A stretch of DNA of 64,000 nucleotides. It comes from Roseobacter insulae. GTDB lineage: Bacteria > Pseudomonadota > Alphaproteobacteria > Rhodobacterales > Rhodobacteraceae. The notes under the pieces were generated by a model. The model was not told the origin of the DNA and did not search any database. It worked only from the letters and a program-made list of their open reading frames with translations. Both the position numbers and the translations under genes were made by a program. Where the stretch lies: NCBI RefSeq assembly GCF_019375555.1, contig NZ_JAHXDN010000009.1:1-64000 (forward strand), written 5' to 3'. Positions 33,927 to 42,496 of the stretch are shown here, piece by piece (position 1 is the first letter of the stretch; each line of letters opens with the position of its first letter).

Positions 33927-35998
33927 CTGAATTCGACACCTTCGTGATGGTGGATTGGTCGGGTGGAAACGACACCGGAAAATCGCCCCGGCAAGACGCG
34001 ATCTGGGCCTGTGTCGCCCGTCTGGGACGCGCCGAAGATCCCTTCTACCTGCGCAACCGCAGGGCGGCAGAACACTGGCTTGCGCAGCTGTTCGCCGCGG
34101 AAACCCAAGCCGGTCGTCGCGTGTTGGCCGGGTTTGATTTCCCCTTTGGCTACCCTGCCGGATTTGCCCAAGCGCTTACCGGCCACCAAGATCCCTTCGC
34201 ACTCTGGGACTGGCTGGAAGAGAGAATTGAAGACAGTCCGACAGGTAACAACCGCTTCGATGTCGCAGCCGACGTCAATCAAAGGTTTGGTGGGCACGGA
34301 CCCTTCTGGTTCAACGGCCTGAAGCGGGAGATCGCCGGGCTGCCGCGCCGCAAGGCAACTTATGAGAACCCGTTCGAGGAAAAGCGCCGGGCCGAACATC
34401 TGGCCAGGGGCGCTTTCTCCTGCTGGCAATTGGGGGGCACGGGGGCCGTGGGGTCGCAGGTTCTGATGGGATTGCCGGTCCTGTCGCGGCTCCGGCGCAA
34501 GTTCGATGCGGCGGTCTGGCCATTCGACACCTTGGACAAGGCCATTGCATTCGTCGAGATCTGGCCATCGCTGACCCTTGGACCGGCGCCGCCGGATCAG
34601 ATCAAGGATGCCTGGCAGGTGCGCGAGGTTGCGCGAACGATCTCCTCTTTGATGCCACGGCAACTGGAAACGCTTCTGGATGTCGCCGCACCGGAGGAAG
34701 GCTGGATTTTCGGGGTGGGGTTCGAGGATGTCTTGCGGCAGGCAGCAAGGCAGCCGCCGCACCTGACCAACGACTGTTTCGCCTTGCCGCCGGGCGTGCA
34801 CTGGACGCCGGTTCAGGACGCGCTGGAGGCTTTGAAAGAGCGGCTCACCCCTGTTGTCGGCATCGAAAACCGTTCGGTCACCGAGGCAACCGGGCGTGTG
34901 CTGGCGGCGGATGCGGTGGCCCGGCGCGCAAATCCGCCTTTGCCGAACACCGCCGTTGACGGGTACGGCTTTGCCGGCGGCAGGGACGCGGGCGTGCACC
35001 ACCTGCCACTGGCAGCGGAGCGTGCCGCGGCGGGCGACGCGCCGGGCCGTCTGCCGGATGGTCACGCCATGCGCATACTGACGGGGGCCGCCTTGCCCGC
35101 CGGGGTCGACACGGTGGTTCTGCAGGAGGATGTGACTGTCTCAGACGGACAGATTGCATTCCGCGGTCCCGTCAGACCGGGGGCCAATACCCGTCAGGCG
35201 GGCGAGGACATGCAGGAAGGCGCCGTAGCCGTGGCGCAGGGGGTGCGTGTAGGTCCTGCCGAGGCGGCACTTCTCGCGGCCGTCGGGGCCCGCGATGTGG
35301 CGGTTTACAAACCGTTGCGGGTCGCCATTCTGTCAACGGGCGCCGAGTTGGTCGAGGCTGGTGATCATGCGGCACCCGGGCAGATTTACGACGCCAACCG
35401 GCCCATGCTGCTTGAGATGGTCCGGCAATTCGGCCATCATCCCGTGGATATGGGGCGCGTTCTTGACGATCGCGGAGCGTTACGCGACCGGCTGGATCAG
35501 GCAGCCGCGCAAGCCGATGTCATTCTCACCAGCGGTGGCGCCTCGGCAGGTGACGAAGATCACGTCTCCGCCGTGTTGCGGGAGGCGGGCGCATTGACCC
35601 TGTGGCGCATCGCCGTCAAGCCGGGCCGCCCGTTGGCCCTGGGCTTTTGGTCAGGCGTGCCGGTCTTTGGTCTACCGGGGAACCCGGTCGCGGCAATGGT
35701 CTGTGCCCTGATCTTCGCACGTCCGGCGATGGCGCGGCTGGCGGGGCAAGACTGGCTGGAACCGCAAGGCTTTGGCGTGCCCGCGGCCTTTTCAAAGAAC
35801 AAGAAAGCCGGGCGCAGCGAATTCCTGCGCGCACGTATGAAGGACGGTCGGGTCGAGGTGTTTCCCTCTGAAGGATCGGGGCGTATCTCGGGGCTGAGCT
35901 GGGCAGAAGGGCTGGTCGAACTGCCTCCTGAAGCCGCCCAGATCGTCCCCGGGAGCCTCGTGCGCTACATCCCCTTTGGCAGCTTCGGGTTACGCTGA
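33923..35998 (+). CDS. Fusion protein: RNase-H-like/DUF429-type domain + MoeA molybdopterin molybdotransferase
   Basis: This 691-residue protein starts at GTG. Residues about 1-290 form an extra domain with FDTFVMVDWSGGNDTGKS, VLAGFDFPFGYPAGFAQAL, AFSCWQLGGTGAVGSQVLMG and KAIAFVEIWPSL. The spaced acidic motifs VDWSG and GFDFPFG look like an RNase-H-like fold of the DUF429 kind. Residues about 293-691 are a full MoeA, which inserts molybdate: PPLPNTAVDGYGF, RILTGAALPAGVDTVV, ILTSGGASAGDEDHV and VFGLPGNPVAAMV. MoeA alone is about 400 residues. It closes the fdhD-mobA-mobB operon. The job of the added domain is unknown. Confidence 0.88.
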   Translation: MTEFDTFVMVDWSGGNDTGKSPRQDAIWACVARLGRAEDPFYLRNRRAAEHWLAQLFAAETQAGRRVLAGFDFPFGYPAGFAQALTGHQDPFALWDWLEERIEDSPTGNNRFDVAADVNQRFGGHGPFWFNGLKREIAGLPRRKATYENPFEEKRRAEHLARGAFSCWQLGGTGAVGSQVLMGLPVLSRLRRKFDAAVWPFDTLDKAIAFVEIWPSLTLGPAPPDQIKDAWQVREVARTISSLMPRQLETLLDVAAPEEGWIFGVGFEDVLRQAARQPPHLTNDCFALPPGVHWTPVQDALEALKERLTPVVGIENRSVTEATGRVLAADAVARRANPPLPNTAVDGYGFAGGRDAGVHHLPLAAERAAAGDAPGRLPDGHAMRILTGAALPAGVDTVVLQEDVTVSDGQIAFRGPVRPGANTRQAGEDMQEGAVAVAQGVRVGPAEAALLAAVGARDVAVYKPLRVAILSTGAELVEAGDHAAPGQIYDANRPMLLEMVRQFGHHPVDMGRVLDDRGALRDRLDQAAAQADVILTSGGASAGDEDHVSAVLREAGALTLWRIAVKPGRPLALGFWSGVPVFGLPGNPVAAMVCALIFARPAMARLAGQDWLEPQGFGVPAAFSKNKKAGRSEFLRARMKDGRVEVFPSEGSGRISGLSWAEGLVELPPEAAQIVPGSLVRYIPFGSFGLR

Positions 35999-36262
35999 CA
36001 CTCCTGAGCGGGCAGGCGGGTTGAATGCTCGGTGCGCCACGATCAATGGATTTGCCGCTTCTGCCTAGCGCATTCGGGATCTGAAAATGGCGTGATCTGA
36101 GAGTACCGCCTGTGTCGTCCTTGCGCCGCCGTTGGTTATGTCCCCCCGTCCCAACGGCAATCACGGTCGGGAAATATCCGGGCGCGGCATATCTGTTCCG
36201 GATCGGGCGCACGCCACTCCGCATTGCGGTGAAAGGCGATCTGACGCGCTGGCGCAGCTTGC

Positions 36263-37303
36263 TCAGTCGAAGGTGCCTGCCACGCGACCCAGCAGCATAA
36301 AGGCCCGTGCAGTACGGGTTTCGGCAAGGGCGGAGATGTCGCTGTCTGTTGCGGTTCTTTCGAATTCAGCGAAGGTCTTGTCGAACCGACGCAGAAAGTG
36401 GTGTGCAGCATCCCGGAAGATCGGATCCTGCTTCATGCGCCCGGCTGTCAGCGCAAGGGACGAGCGGTCCCGGACACCGCCAAGCGCCGCGATAGGACGT
36501 CCACGCGCGCCCTGGCCGAATTGCCGCCACACTTCGGGTCGCGCCCGGTCCGGCCGGAGATCGTCCATGTAGATGCCGTCCTGGCTGAGCAGCGTCAGAA
36601 CATCCTGTGATGCCTGAACAAGCTGTGCGGCCGAGCGGTCTTTCAGGGCGCGGCGCAGCGCCGAGAAACCGGCCTCGTCTTCGGCAGTTTCAGGGAAGTT
36701 CAGCGCCCGGATGAAGTCTTCGACGGCGAGTGGCGGCGCCAGATCCTCGGCGGAGGTGCCAAGGGCCAGTGCCGGTTGATCGTCGGGCTGCGGATCAGGT
36801 TCGCTATGTGCAACCGGTGCCGGGGTTCGGTCCCCTTCTCGACGCGAGGTAAAGGTTGCCAGAACCGTTTCGGTCTTGCGCGTCGCGGCGGCGATTTCAT
36901 CCAACTTGCGGGCCACCGAGGCGGGTTCCGGTCCGACGACGCCGCTCTGGGTCTGCGCGATATACGTCTGGCGGATGGCGTCGATCGACGCCTGCAGGCG
37001 CTGGCTTTCCTCGCGCATCACCCGGTTGGACCGCGCCGCCGTTGCGGCCACCCAGATCATGCCGACCGGCATGAAAACAGTCAGCATCGTCATCAGGAAC
37101 CGAACGCCATCCAGATTTTCGCTCAGATCATTCGGCAGAACGACGAAAAACACGACCGCGCCCAGCAGCCAAAGGCAGGATAACGCCGTTGCGGCCAGTT
37201 CAATTGTCGTCACACCCTCGGTTTTCGGGCGGTCGTAGATACCAAGCGGCGTCGGGCGTGCCCGTGCTTCGGGTGCTTCAGTTGGTTCTTGCGTGTCACT
37301 CAT
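36263..37303 (-). CDS. Hypothetical membrane protein with two spans
   Basis: A 346-residue protein. The N-terminal 30 residues are Pro/Glu-rich. Two membrane helices follow (about 37-61, ALSCLWLLGAVVFFVVLP, and about 71-90, TMLTVFMPVGMIWVAATAA). Then comes a probable coiled coil (about 93-150) and a soluble C-terminal region (about 195-340, DEAGFSALRRALKDRSAAQL). No known motif is visible. The ATG at 37303 gives a compact N-terminus; a GTG at 37321 overlapping the greA stop by four bases is an alternative and implies coupling to greA. Confidence 0.7.
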   Translation of the reverse strand: MSDTQEPTEAPEARARPTPLGIYDRPKTEGVTTIELAATALSCLWLLGAVVFFVVLPNDLSENLDGVRFLMTMLTVFMPVGMIWVAATAARSNRVMREESQRLQASIDAIRQTYIAQTQSGVVGPEPASVARKLDEIAAATRKTETVLATFTSRREGDRTPAPVAHSEPDPQPDDQPALALGTSAEDLAPPLAVEDFIRALNFPETAEDEAGFSALRRALKDRSAAQLVQASQDVLTLLSQDGIYMDDLRPDRARPEVWRQFGQGARGRPIAALGGVRDRSSLALTAGRMKQDPIFRDAAHHFLRRFDKTFAEFERTATDSDISALAETRTARAFMLLGRVAGTFD

Positions 37304-37317
37304 GTCGGCGGACCCCG

Positions 37318-37788
37318 TCACGCATAGACGATCTTGAGCACCTCGTAGGACTTTTCGCCTCCCGGGGTGCGCACCTCTACACTGTCGCCTTCGTCCTTGC
37401 CAATCAAGGCGCGTGCAATGGGGGATTTGATGTTGAGCAGGCCTTTTTCGATGTTGGCTTCGTGTTCGCCGACGATCTGCCAGGTCTTCTCTTCATCGGT
37501 GTCCTCATCCACCAATGTCACGGTCGCACCAAACTTGATGGTTCCGGACATTTTCGACGGGTCTATGACCTCCGCAAGCCCCAGAACGCCTTCAAGTTCC
37601 TTGATCCGGCCTTCGATGAACGACTGTTTTTCGCGCGCGGAATGATACTCCGCATTCTCTGACAGATCGCCATGTTCGCGCGCCTCCGCAATGGCCTTGA
37701 TGATGGCAGGCCGCTCAACAGATTTCAGCTGCTTGAGTTCAGCTTCCAGATCTGTGTGGCCCTTGCGGGTCATGGGGATTTTGTCCAT
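37318..37788 (-). CDS. greA: Transcription elongation factor GreA
   Basis: A 156-residue factor that rescues backtracked RNA polymerase by stimulating transcript cleavage. The N-terminal coiled coil begins [18 protein letters not shown] and carries the tip acidic residues in [16 protein letters not shown] (Asp41/Glu44-type). The C-terminal FKBP-like domain ends [18 protein letters not shown]. The Met at 37788 gives the usual GreA length. A hairpin lies in its leader (37810-37838). Confidence 0.95.
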   Translation of the reverse strand: MDKIPMTRKGHTDLEAELKQLKSVERPAIIKAIAEAREHGDLSENAEYHSAREKQSFIEGRIKELEGVLGLAEVIDPSKMSGTIKFGATVTLVDEDTDEEKTWQIVGEHEANIEKGLLNIKSPIARALIGKDEGDSVEVRTPGGEKSYEVLKIVYA

Positions 37789-37809
37789 CGGTGTCGTCCA
37801 CGAAATGAT

Positions 37810-37838
37810 GCGGCCCGCCGGGCAAAGCCGGGGGCCGC
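37810..37838 (-). other. Strong hairpin in the greA 5' leader
   Basis: GCGGCCC (37810-37816) pairs with GGGCCGC (37832-37838), and inside it CCGG (37818-37821) pairs with CCGG (37828-37831) around GCAAAG, with one bulged G. It lies 22 bases before the greA start and about 80 bases after the stop of the upstream glyoxalase-fold gene. No T run follows, so it is not a classic terminator. It may be a leader structure of greA. Confidence 0.5.
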
Positions 37839-37915
37839 AGGTGAGAGTTGGCAACTACCTGACCCAAAGGCGAGGTAAAATGCAAGAGGCGCGTGTCAGA
37901 TTGGCATGCTCCGGC

Positions 37916-38296
37916 CTAGTCGTATTGCACCACTTCGTATTCGATGTTGTCGTGATCATGAAAGTAAAACCGGCGTCCCGGTTCGTAATCGGCGTGGTTG
38001 CCGGTTTTGAAACCGGCACCGATCACCGCCTTTTCCATCGCGTCGATGTCATCCACGACAACGGCGATATGGTTGAGCCCGCCGCGCGTGTGGTAGCTGT
38101 TCGGCTTCTCGGACGTCTGCTTGCCGGGGGTGTAAAGCGCGAGATACTGCGATTGAGTGCCCACGTGAATGGATTGTCCGCCATCCAGTGAAGGGCCTTT
38201 CCAGCGAATGTGCCAGTCAAACAGGTCGCACATCCAAGCGGCTGTCGCATCCCCGTCCGAAACGGTGTAGTTGGCGTGTTCGAGTGTTGCAGGCAT
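37916..38296 (-). CDS. VOC (glyoxalase-fold) family protein, probable SoxR target
   Basis: A 126-residue VOC protein related to lactoylglutathione lyases and dioxygenases. LEHANYTVSDGDATAAWMCD and GLNHIAVVVDDIDAMEKAV supply the expected paired metal-binding histidines, and DNIEYEVVQYD the acidic ligand. A near-ideal Shine-Dalgarno AAAGGAGA lies seven bases before the ATG at 38296. Upstream on the same strand is a 19-base-spacer promoter containing a SoxR box, and soxR itself diverges from it. A role against redox-cycling compounds is the natural inference, with substrate unknown. Confidence 0.85.
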   Translation of the reverse strand: MPATLEHANYTVSDGDATAAWMCDLFDWHIRWKGPSLDGGQSIHVGTQSQYLALYTPGKQTSEKPNSYHTRGGLNHIAVVVDDIDAMEKAVIGAGFKTGNHADYEPGRRFYFHDHDNIEYEVVQYD

Positions 38297-38330
38297 GATT
38301 GTCTCCTTTGAATTTCTCTTGATTGCGCAT

Positions 38331-38361
38331 ATCGTAATTTCTAAACCTAACTTGAGGTCAA
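38331..38361 (-). promoter_or_regulatory. SoxR-type promoter of the VOC gene (SoxR box in a 19-base spacer)
   Basis: On the minus strand TTGACC (38361-38356) and TACGAT (38336-38331) are separated by exactly 19 bases, the overlong spacer typical of MerR-family promoters. The 18 bases at 38357-38340, CCTCAAGTTAGGTTTAGA, match the E. coli soxS SoxR box CCTCAAGTTAACTTGAGG at 14 of 18 positions, with the left half perfect and the same register to the -35. The Shine-Dalgarno of soxR (AAGGGA) overlaps this -35, so SoxR binding could also limit soxR expression. Confidence 0.75.
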
Positions 38362-38372
38362 GGGATTTTTTT

Positions 38373-38828
38373 ATGGCGTTGAATGAAGGTCTGTCCATCG
38401 GTGCTCTGGCGGAACGCACAGGGCTCGCGGTGTCGGCGATCCGCTATTACGAGGCGCAGGGTCTGATCAAACCATGGCGCAACGCAGGCGGCCAGCGCCG
38501 GTTCGAACGATCCGACCTGCGGCGCCTGAGTTTTGTCATGATCGCCCAGCAGTTTGGCTTTACCCTGCCGCAGATTCGCGCGGAACTGGACAGGCTGCCC
38601 GGCGGGCGCACTCCGACAAAGGCGGATTGGGCCAAGATCAGCGCCGGGTTTCGCGCCGTCCTGGACCAGAAAATCGAAACCCTGACCCGCCTGAGGGACA
38701 GTCTGGACGGCTGCATCGGCTGCGGCTGCCTCAGCCTGCCCAATTGTGCGCTTTACAATCCAACCGACCGGATTGCGGAAAAGGGGCCGGGACCGCGCTT
38801 TTTGATGGGCGACACACCTGACATGTGA
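38373..38828 (+). CDS. soxR: Redox-sensitive transcriptional activator SoxR
   Basis: A 151-residue MerR-family regulator. The winged helix-turn-helix begins LSIGALAERTGLAVSAIRYY. The C-terminal cluster motif CIGCGCLSLPNCALYNPTD keeps all four cysteines (CxxCxC...C) that bind the 2Fe-2S sensor of SoxR. The ATG at 38373 follows AAGGGA by eight bases; the open extension upstream to 38271 lies in the divergent promoter. There is no soxS nearby, as expected outside enterics, where SoxR controls small target sets directly. The adjacent VOC gene carries its box. Confidence 0.94.
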   Translation: MALNEGLSIGALAERTGLAVSAIRYYEAQGLIKPWRNAGGQRRFERSDLRRLSFVMIAQQFGFTLPQIRAELDRLPGGRTPTKADWAKISAGFRAVLDQKIETLTRLRDSLDGCIGCGCLSLPNCALYNPTDRIAEKGPGPRFLMGDTPDM

Positions 38829-38980
38829 TCAAAATCGTGAGCGTTGCCCTTATTTCGGGGCATTATCCGCTTCGTGACGCCCAGTTGCGATTGCAATGCC
38901 GAAAGACGTGGTTTAGCCAATCGCGAAAGATTGTTGCGCGGTTGCGGCCGTGACCCGTAGGAAAATAAGGGAGCCGGGAT

Positions 38981-40630
38981 ATGTCAGAGATTGAACGCGA
39001 AGCGATGGAATATGACGTCGTGATCGTTGGCGCGGGTCCTGCTGGCCTGTCTGCGGCGATCCGGCTGAAGCAGTTGAACGCGGATTGCAACGTGGTGGTG
39101 CTGGAGAAAGGATCCGAAGTGGGCGCGCATATCCTGTCGGGCGCGGTGCTTGACCCGGTTGGCCTTGATGCGCTGATCCCCGACTGGAAGGAAAAGGGTG
39201 CGCCGCTGAACGTGCCGGTCCGCGAAGACAACTTCTTCATGCTGGGAGAAGAGGGCAAACTGCGCATCCCGAATGCGCCCATGCCGCCTCTGATGAACAA
39301 TCACGGCAACTACATCGTGTCGATGGGCAACGTGTGTCGCTGGATGGCGGAGCAGGCCGAGGAACTGGGCGTCGAGATCTTTCCGGGCATGTCCTGCTCG
39401 GAACTGGTCTATGGCGAAAACGGGGAAGTCAAAGGCGTGGTCGCGGGCGAATTCGGAAAGAATGCCGATGGCAGTCACGGCGACAGCTACGAGCCGGGCA
39501 TGGAACTGCACGGAAAATACGTCTTTCTCTGCGAAGGCGTGCGCGGCAGCCTCAGCAAGCAGGTGATCGAAAAGTACACTCTCAGCGACGGGCATGAGCC
39601 ACAGAAGTTTGGCCTCGGCATGAAAGAGATCTGGGAGATTGATCCCGCCAAGCACCGCGAAGGCACTGTCACCCATACGATGGGATGGCCCCTCAGTCGC
39701 AACGCAGGTGGCGGGTCGTTTATCTACCACCTTGAGAACAATCAGGTTTACGTCGGATTCGTGGTGCACCTGAACTACAAGAACCCGCATCTGTTCCCCT
39801 ACATGGAATTCCAGCGCTTCAAGCACCATCCGATGGTGGCCGACCTGCTCGAAGGGGGAAAGCGCGTGGCCTATGGCGCCCGGGCCATCTCCGAAGGCGG
39901 CTTTCAGTCGATGCCGAAGATGGTGGCACCCGGTGTTGCGCTGCTGGGCTGTTCGGTGGGCATGGTCAATGTCCCGCGTATCAAGGGTAACCACAACGCC
40001 ATGCTTTCCGGCATGGCCGCTGCCGAGGCCGCAATCGAGGCGATGTCCGCTGACCGTGCGGGCGATGAGCTGACAGCCTATGAAACCGAAGTGCGCACTG
40101 GAAAGATCGGTCAGGACCTGCGCAAGGTGCGCAACGTCAAGCCGCTCTGGTCCAAGTACGGTCTGACGGCGAGCCTCGTACTGGGCGGGTTCGATATGTG
40201 GACAAATACCCTCGGGTTCTCCCTGCTGGGTACCCTGGGGCACGGGAAATCGGATGCGGAGGCAACGGAAGAAGCCGCAAAGCATACGCCGATCGATTAT
40301 CCCAAGCCCGATGGCAAACTGTCTTTCGACAGGCTGACCAACGTGGCCTTCTCTTTCACCAATCATGAGGAAAGCCAGCCTGCGCACCTCACCCTCAAAG
40401 ATGCCGACGTGCCCGTGAGCAGCAACCTGCCGAAATATGCAGGTCCTTCCGCGCGGTATTGTCCGGCCGGGGTCTACGAATTTGTCGAGGAAGAGGGGAA
40501 GGACACTCGGTTTGTGATCAACTTCCAGAACTGCGTGCATTGCAAAACCTGCGACATCAAGGATCCGGCACAAAACATCGTCTGGACAACGCCGCAGGGC
40601 GGTGATGGGCCGAACTATCCCAACATGTGA
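38981..40630 (+). CDS. Electron transfer flavoprotein-ubiquinone oxidoreductase
   Basis: A 549-residue membrane-associated enzyme moving electrons from ETF to ubiquinone, downstream of acyl-CoA and methylglycine dehydrogenases (both types are encoded in this window). FAD binding: YDVVIVGAGPAGLSAAIRL (residues 11-29) and KGNHNAMLSGMAAAEAA. The C-terminal 4Fe-4S domain has RYCPAGVYEF and NCVHCKTCDIKDP, giving four cysteines. Length matches the family. It appears monocistronic, and a hairpin lies just after the stop. Confidence 0.95.
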   Translation: MSEIEREAMEYDVVIVGAGPAGLSAAIRLKQLNADCNVVVLEKGSEVGAHILSGAVLDPVGLDALIPDWKEKGAPLNVPVREDNFFMLGEEGKLRIPNAPMPPLMNNHGNYIVSMGNVCRWMAEQAEELGVEIFPGMSCSELVYGENGEVKGVVAGEFGKNADGSHGDSYEPGMELHGKYVFLCEGVRGSLSKQVIEKYTLSDGHEPQKFGLGMKEIWEIDPAKHREGTVTHTMGWPLSRNAGGGSFIYHLENNQVYVGFVVHLNYKNPHLFPYMEFQRFKHHPMVADLLEGGKRVAYGARAISEGGFQSMPKMVAPGVALLGCSVGMVNVPRIKGNHNAMLSGMAAAEAAIEAMSADRAGDELTAYETEVRTGKIGQDLRKVRNVKPLWSKYGLTASLVLGGFDMWTNTLGFSLLGTLGHGKSDAEATEEAAKHTPIDYPKPDGKLSFDRLTNVAFSFTNHEESQPAHLTLKDADVPVSSNLPKYAGPSARYCPAGVYEFVEEEGKDTRFVINFQNCVHCKTCDIKDPAQNIVWTTPQGGDGPNYPNM

Positions 40631-40636
40631 TCTGGT

Positions 40637-40667
40637 CACACCCCTGGCCGGACCGCCCAGGGGTGTG
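40637..40667 (+). terminator. Perfect 11-bp hairpin after the ETF-QO gene
   Basis: CACACCCCTGG (40637-40647) pairs perfectly with CCAGGGGTGTG (40657-40667) around nine bases. It begins seven bases after the stop. The following sequence lacks a T run, so it may protect the 3' end or act as a weak terminator. Confidence 0.45.
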
Positions 40668-40786
40668 GCGCATATTCCCGCCTACCGGCTGGAGAGGTTT
40701 CCGCCTCACCGGGGCGACCCATTGCGATTGCGCATGAACCTGCTACCCTATCGGAAAAGCCCTTATTCATGTGAGGTCGAGCGCAC

Positions 40787-42496
40787 GTGTTCCACAATCT
40801 GATGACAACCGCGGCGGCCATTGCCATCGCCTCTGCAATGGCAATCCCGGTACAGGCCCAATCCGTTGCGGGCCCGTATCTTGCGGCCCGTTCCGCCGCG
40901 ATGCAAAGCGATTTCGAGCAGGCGGCCTCCTATTTCACGCAGGCGCTGACGCGGGATCCGGGGAATGCCCAACTGATGGAAAGCACGGTCGTGTCGCAAC
41001 TGGCTTTGGGGCGCATTGACCGCGCTGAACCGGTAGCCACCGCGCTTGTCGCATCCGGACAGGAAAGCCAGATAGCCGAGCTGGTTCTGACAGCAAGTGC
41101 GATCCTGGACGATGATTACGAGGCTTTGATTGCCAAAGTGCCCGAGGGCCAGGGTATCGGTCCTTTGGTGGATGGTCTGGTACAGGCCTGGGGTATGATG
41201 GGTGCGGGCAACGTCAGCGACGCGCTCAGCGCGTTCGATGGTTTGGCACAGGAACCGGGTTTGCAGGGCTTTGCCCTTTATCACAAGGCCATGGCGCTTG
41301 CATCTGTGGGAGACTACGAAGGGGCCGAGAATATCTTTGGGGCCGATACATCCGGCTCCATCATGCAGACACGCCGCGGCGTTCTGGCCCGCGCTGAAAT
41401 CCTGTCGCAACTGGACCGCAACAGCGAAGCGCTCGAACTTCTGCAGCGGATGTTCAGCGGTGCCACGGACCCGGAAATTGATCAGATCATCGCGGCATTG
41501 AATGCAAACGAACCCGTGCCGTTCAGACATGTGACATCTGTCCGTGACGGGTTTGCGGAAGTATTTTATTCCGTCGCCGCTGCTCTGCGCAGCGAGGCAG
41601 GCCCTGAGTATACCATCCTCTATGCCCAGGTTGCCCGGGCCTTGCGCCCCGATCACGTGGACGCCCTGCTTCTGACGGCCGAGCTTTTTGAAACGCTGGG
41701 GCAACACGGTCTGGCCATCGGTGTCTACAAAGGGGTGCCATCTGATCACCCGGCCTATCACGCAGCTGAACTGGGCCGTGCCGCAGCCATGCGGCGGTCC
41801 GGGAAACCGGAGGCTGCGATCGAGGTGTTGGAGCAACTGGCCCGCACCCACGGTGGCCTCGTGTCCGTGCAGGCGGCCTTGGGCGATGCGCTGCGTCAGG
41901 AAGACCGTTTTGCCGAGGCCGTGGCAGCATATGACCGGGCGGTGACGCTGTCGGAGGACAATGGCGGAGCAAGTTGGTTCCTGCTCTATGCCCGGGCGAT
42001 TGCGAACGAGCGGCAGGGGAACTGGGAGGCCGCCGAAGCGGGCTTCAGATCGGCGTTGGAAGTCAATCCGGGTCAACCGCAGGTGCTGAACTATCTGGGC
42101 TACTCACTGGTCGAAAAACAGGAAAATCTGGATGAGGCGCTGGACATGATCGAACGCGCTGTCGCGGCCAGCCCCGACAGCGGCTACATCATTGATTCAC
42201 TGGGGTGGGCGCTATACCGGCTGGGCCGGTATGATGAAGCGGTGCCGCATATGGAACGCGCCGTGGAACTGATGGCCGTTGATCCGGTGGTGAATGACCA
42301 TCTGGGCGATGTCTACTGGGCCGTGGGCCGCAAGCGCGAGGCCGAATTCCAATGGGCACGCGCGCTGTCTTTCGTTGATGAAGAAGATCCGTTGAGCGAG
42401 GCAAAGCCAGACCGAATTCGCCGCAAGCTCGAGATCGGGCTGGATGCGGTTCTGGCGGAAGAGGGCGCAGAACCATTGGAAGTCGCGCGAGATTGA
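40787..42496 (+). CDS. Exported tetratricopeptide-repeat protein
   Basis: A 569-residue protein with a signal peptide ending near residue 25 (AIPVQAQS) and TPR-type helical repeats along its length. Clear ones are FEQAASYFTQALTRDPGNAQ, FAEAVAAYDRAVTLSEDNG and WEAAEAGFRSALEVNPGQPQ, then YDEAVPHMERAVELMAVDP. It is probably a periplasmic scaffold; roles in outer-membrane or cell-wall assembly are possible but unproven. The start is taken as GTG 40787 with GAGG ten bases upstream; ATG 40802 is the alternative. Its stop overlaps the TTG start of ispE. Confidence 0.82.
   Translation: MFHNLMTTAAAIAIASAMAIPVQAQSVAGPYLAARSAAMQSDFEQAASYFTQALTRDPGNAQLMESTVVSQLALGRIDRAEPVATALVASGQESQIAELVLTASAILDDDYEALIAKVPEGQGIGPLVDGLVQAWGMMGAGNVSDALSAFDGLAQEPGLQGFALYHKAMALASVGDYEGAENIFGADTSGSIMQTRRGVLARAEILSQLDRNSEALELLQRMFSGATDPEIDQIIAALNANEPVPFRHVTSVRDGFAEVFYSVAAALRSEAGPEYTILYAQVARALRPDHVDALLLTAELFETLGQHGLAIGVYKGVPSDHPAYHAAELGRAAAMRRSGKPEAAIEVLEQLARTHGGLVSVQAALGDALRQEDRFAEAVAAYDRAVTLSEDNGGASWFLLYARAIANERQGNWEAAEAGFRSALEVNPGQPQVLNYLGYSLVEKQENLDEALDMIERAVAASPDSGYIIDSLGWALYRLGRYDEAVPHMERAVELMAVDPVVNDHLGDVYWAVGRKREAEFQWARALSFVDEEDPLSEAKPDRIRRKLEIGLDAVLAEEGAEPLEVARD

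Noticed and set aside
36000-36262. Short frames in the gap between the moeA fusion and the two-span membrane protein gene
   Set aside because: Arg/Pro-rich, no ribosome site, and no recognisable product; this gap appears non-coding.
38984-40639. Antisense open frame of about 551 codons opposite ETF-QO
   Set aside because: Shadow frame with no family resemblance; the plus-strand protein has full FAD and 4Fe-4S motifs.
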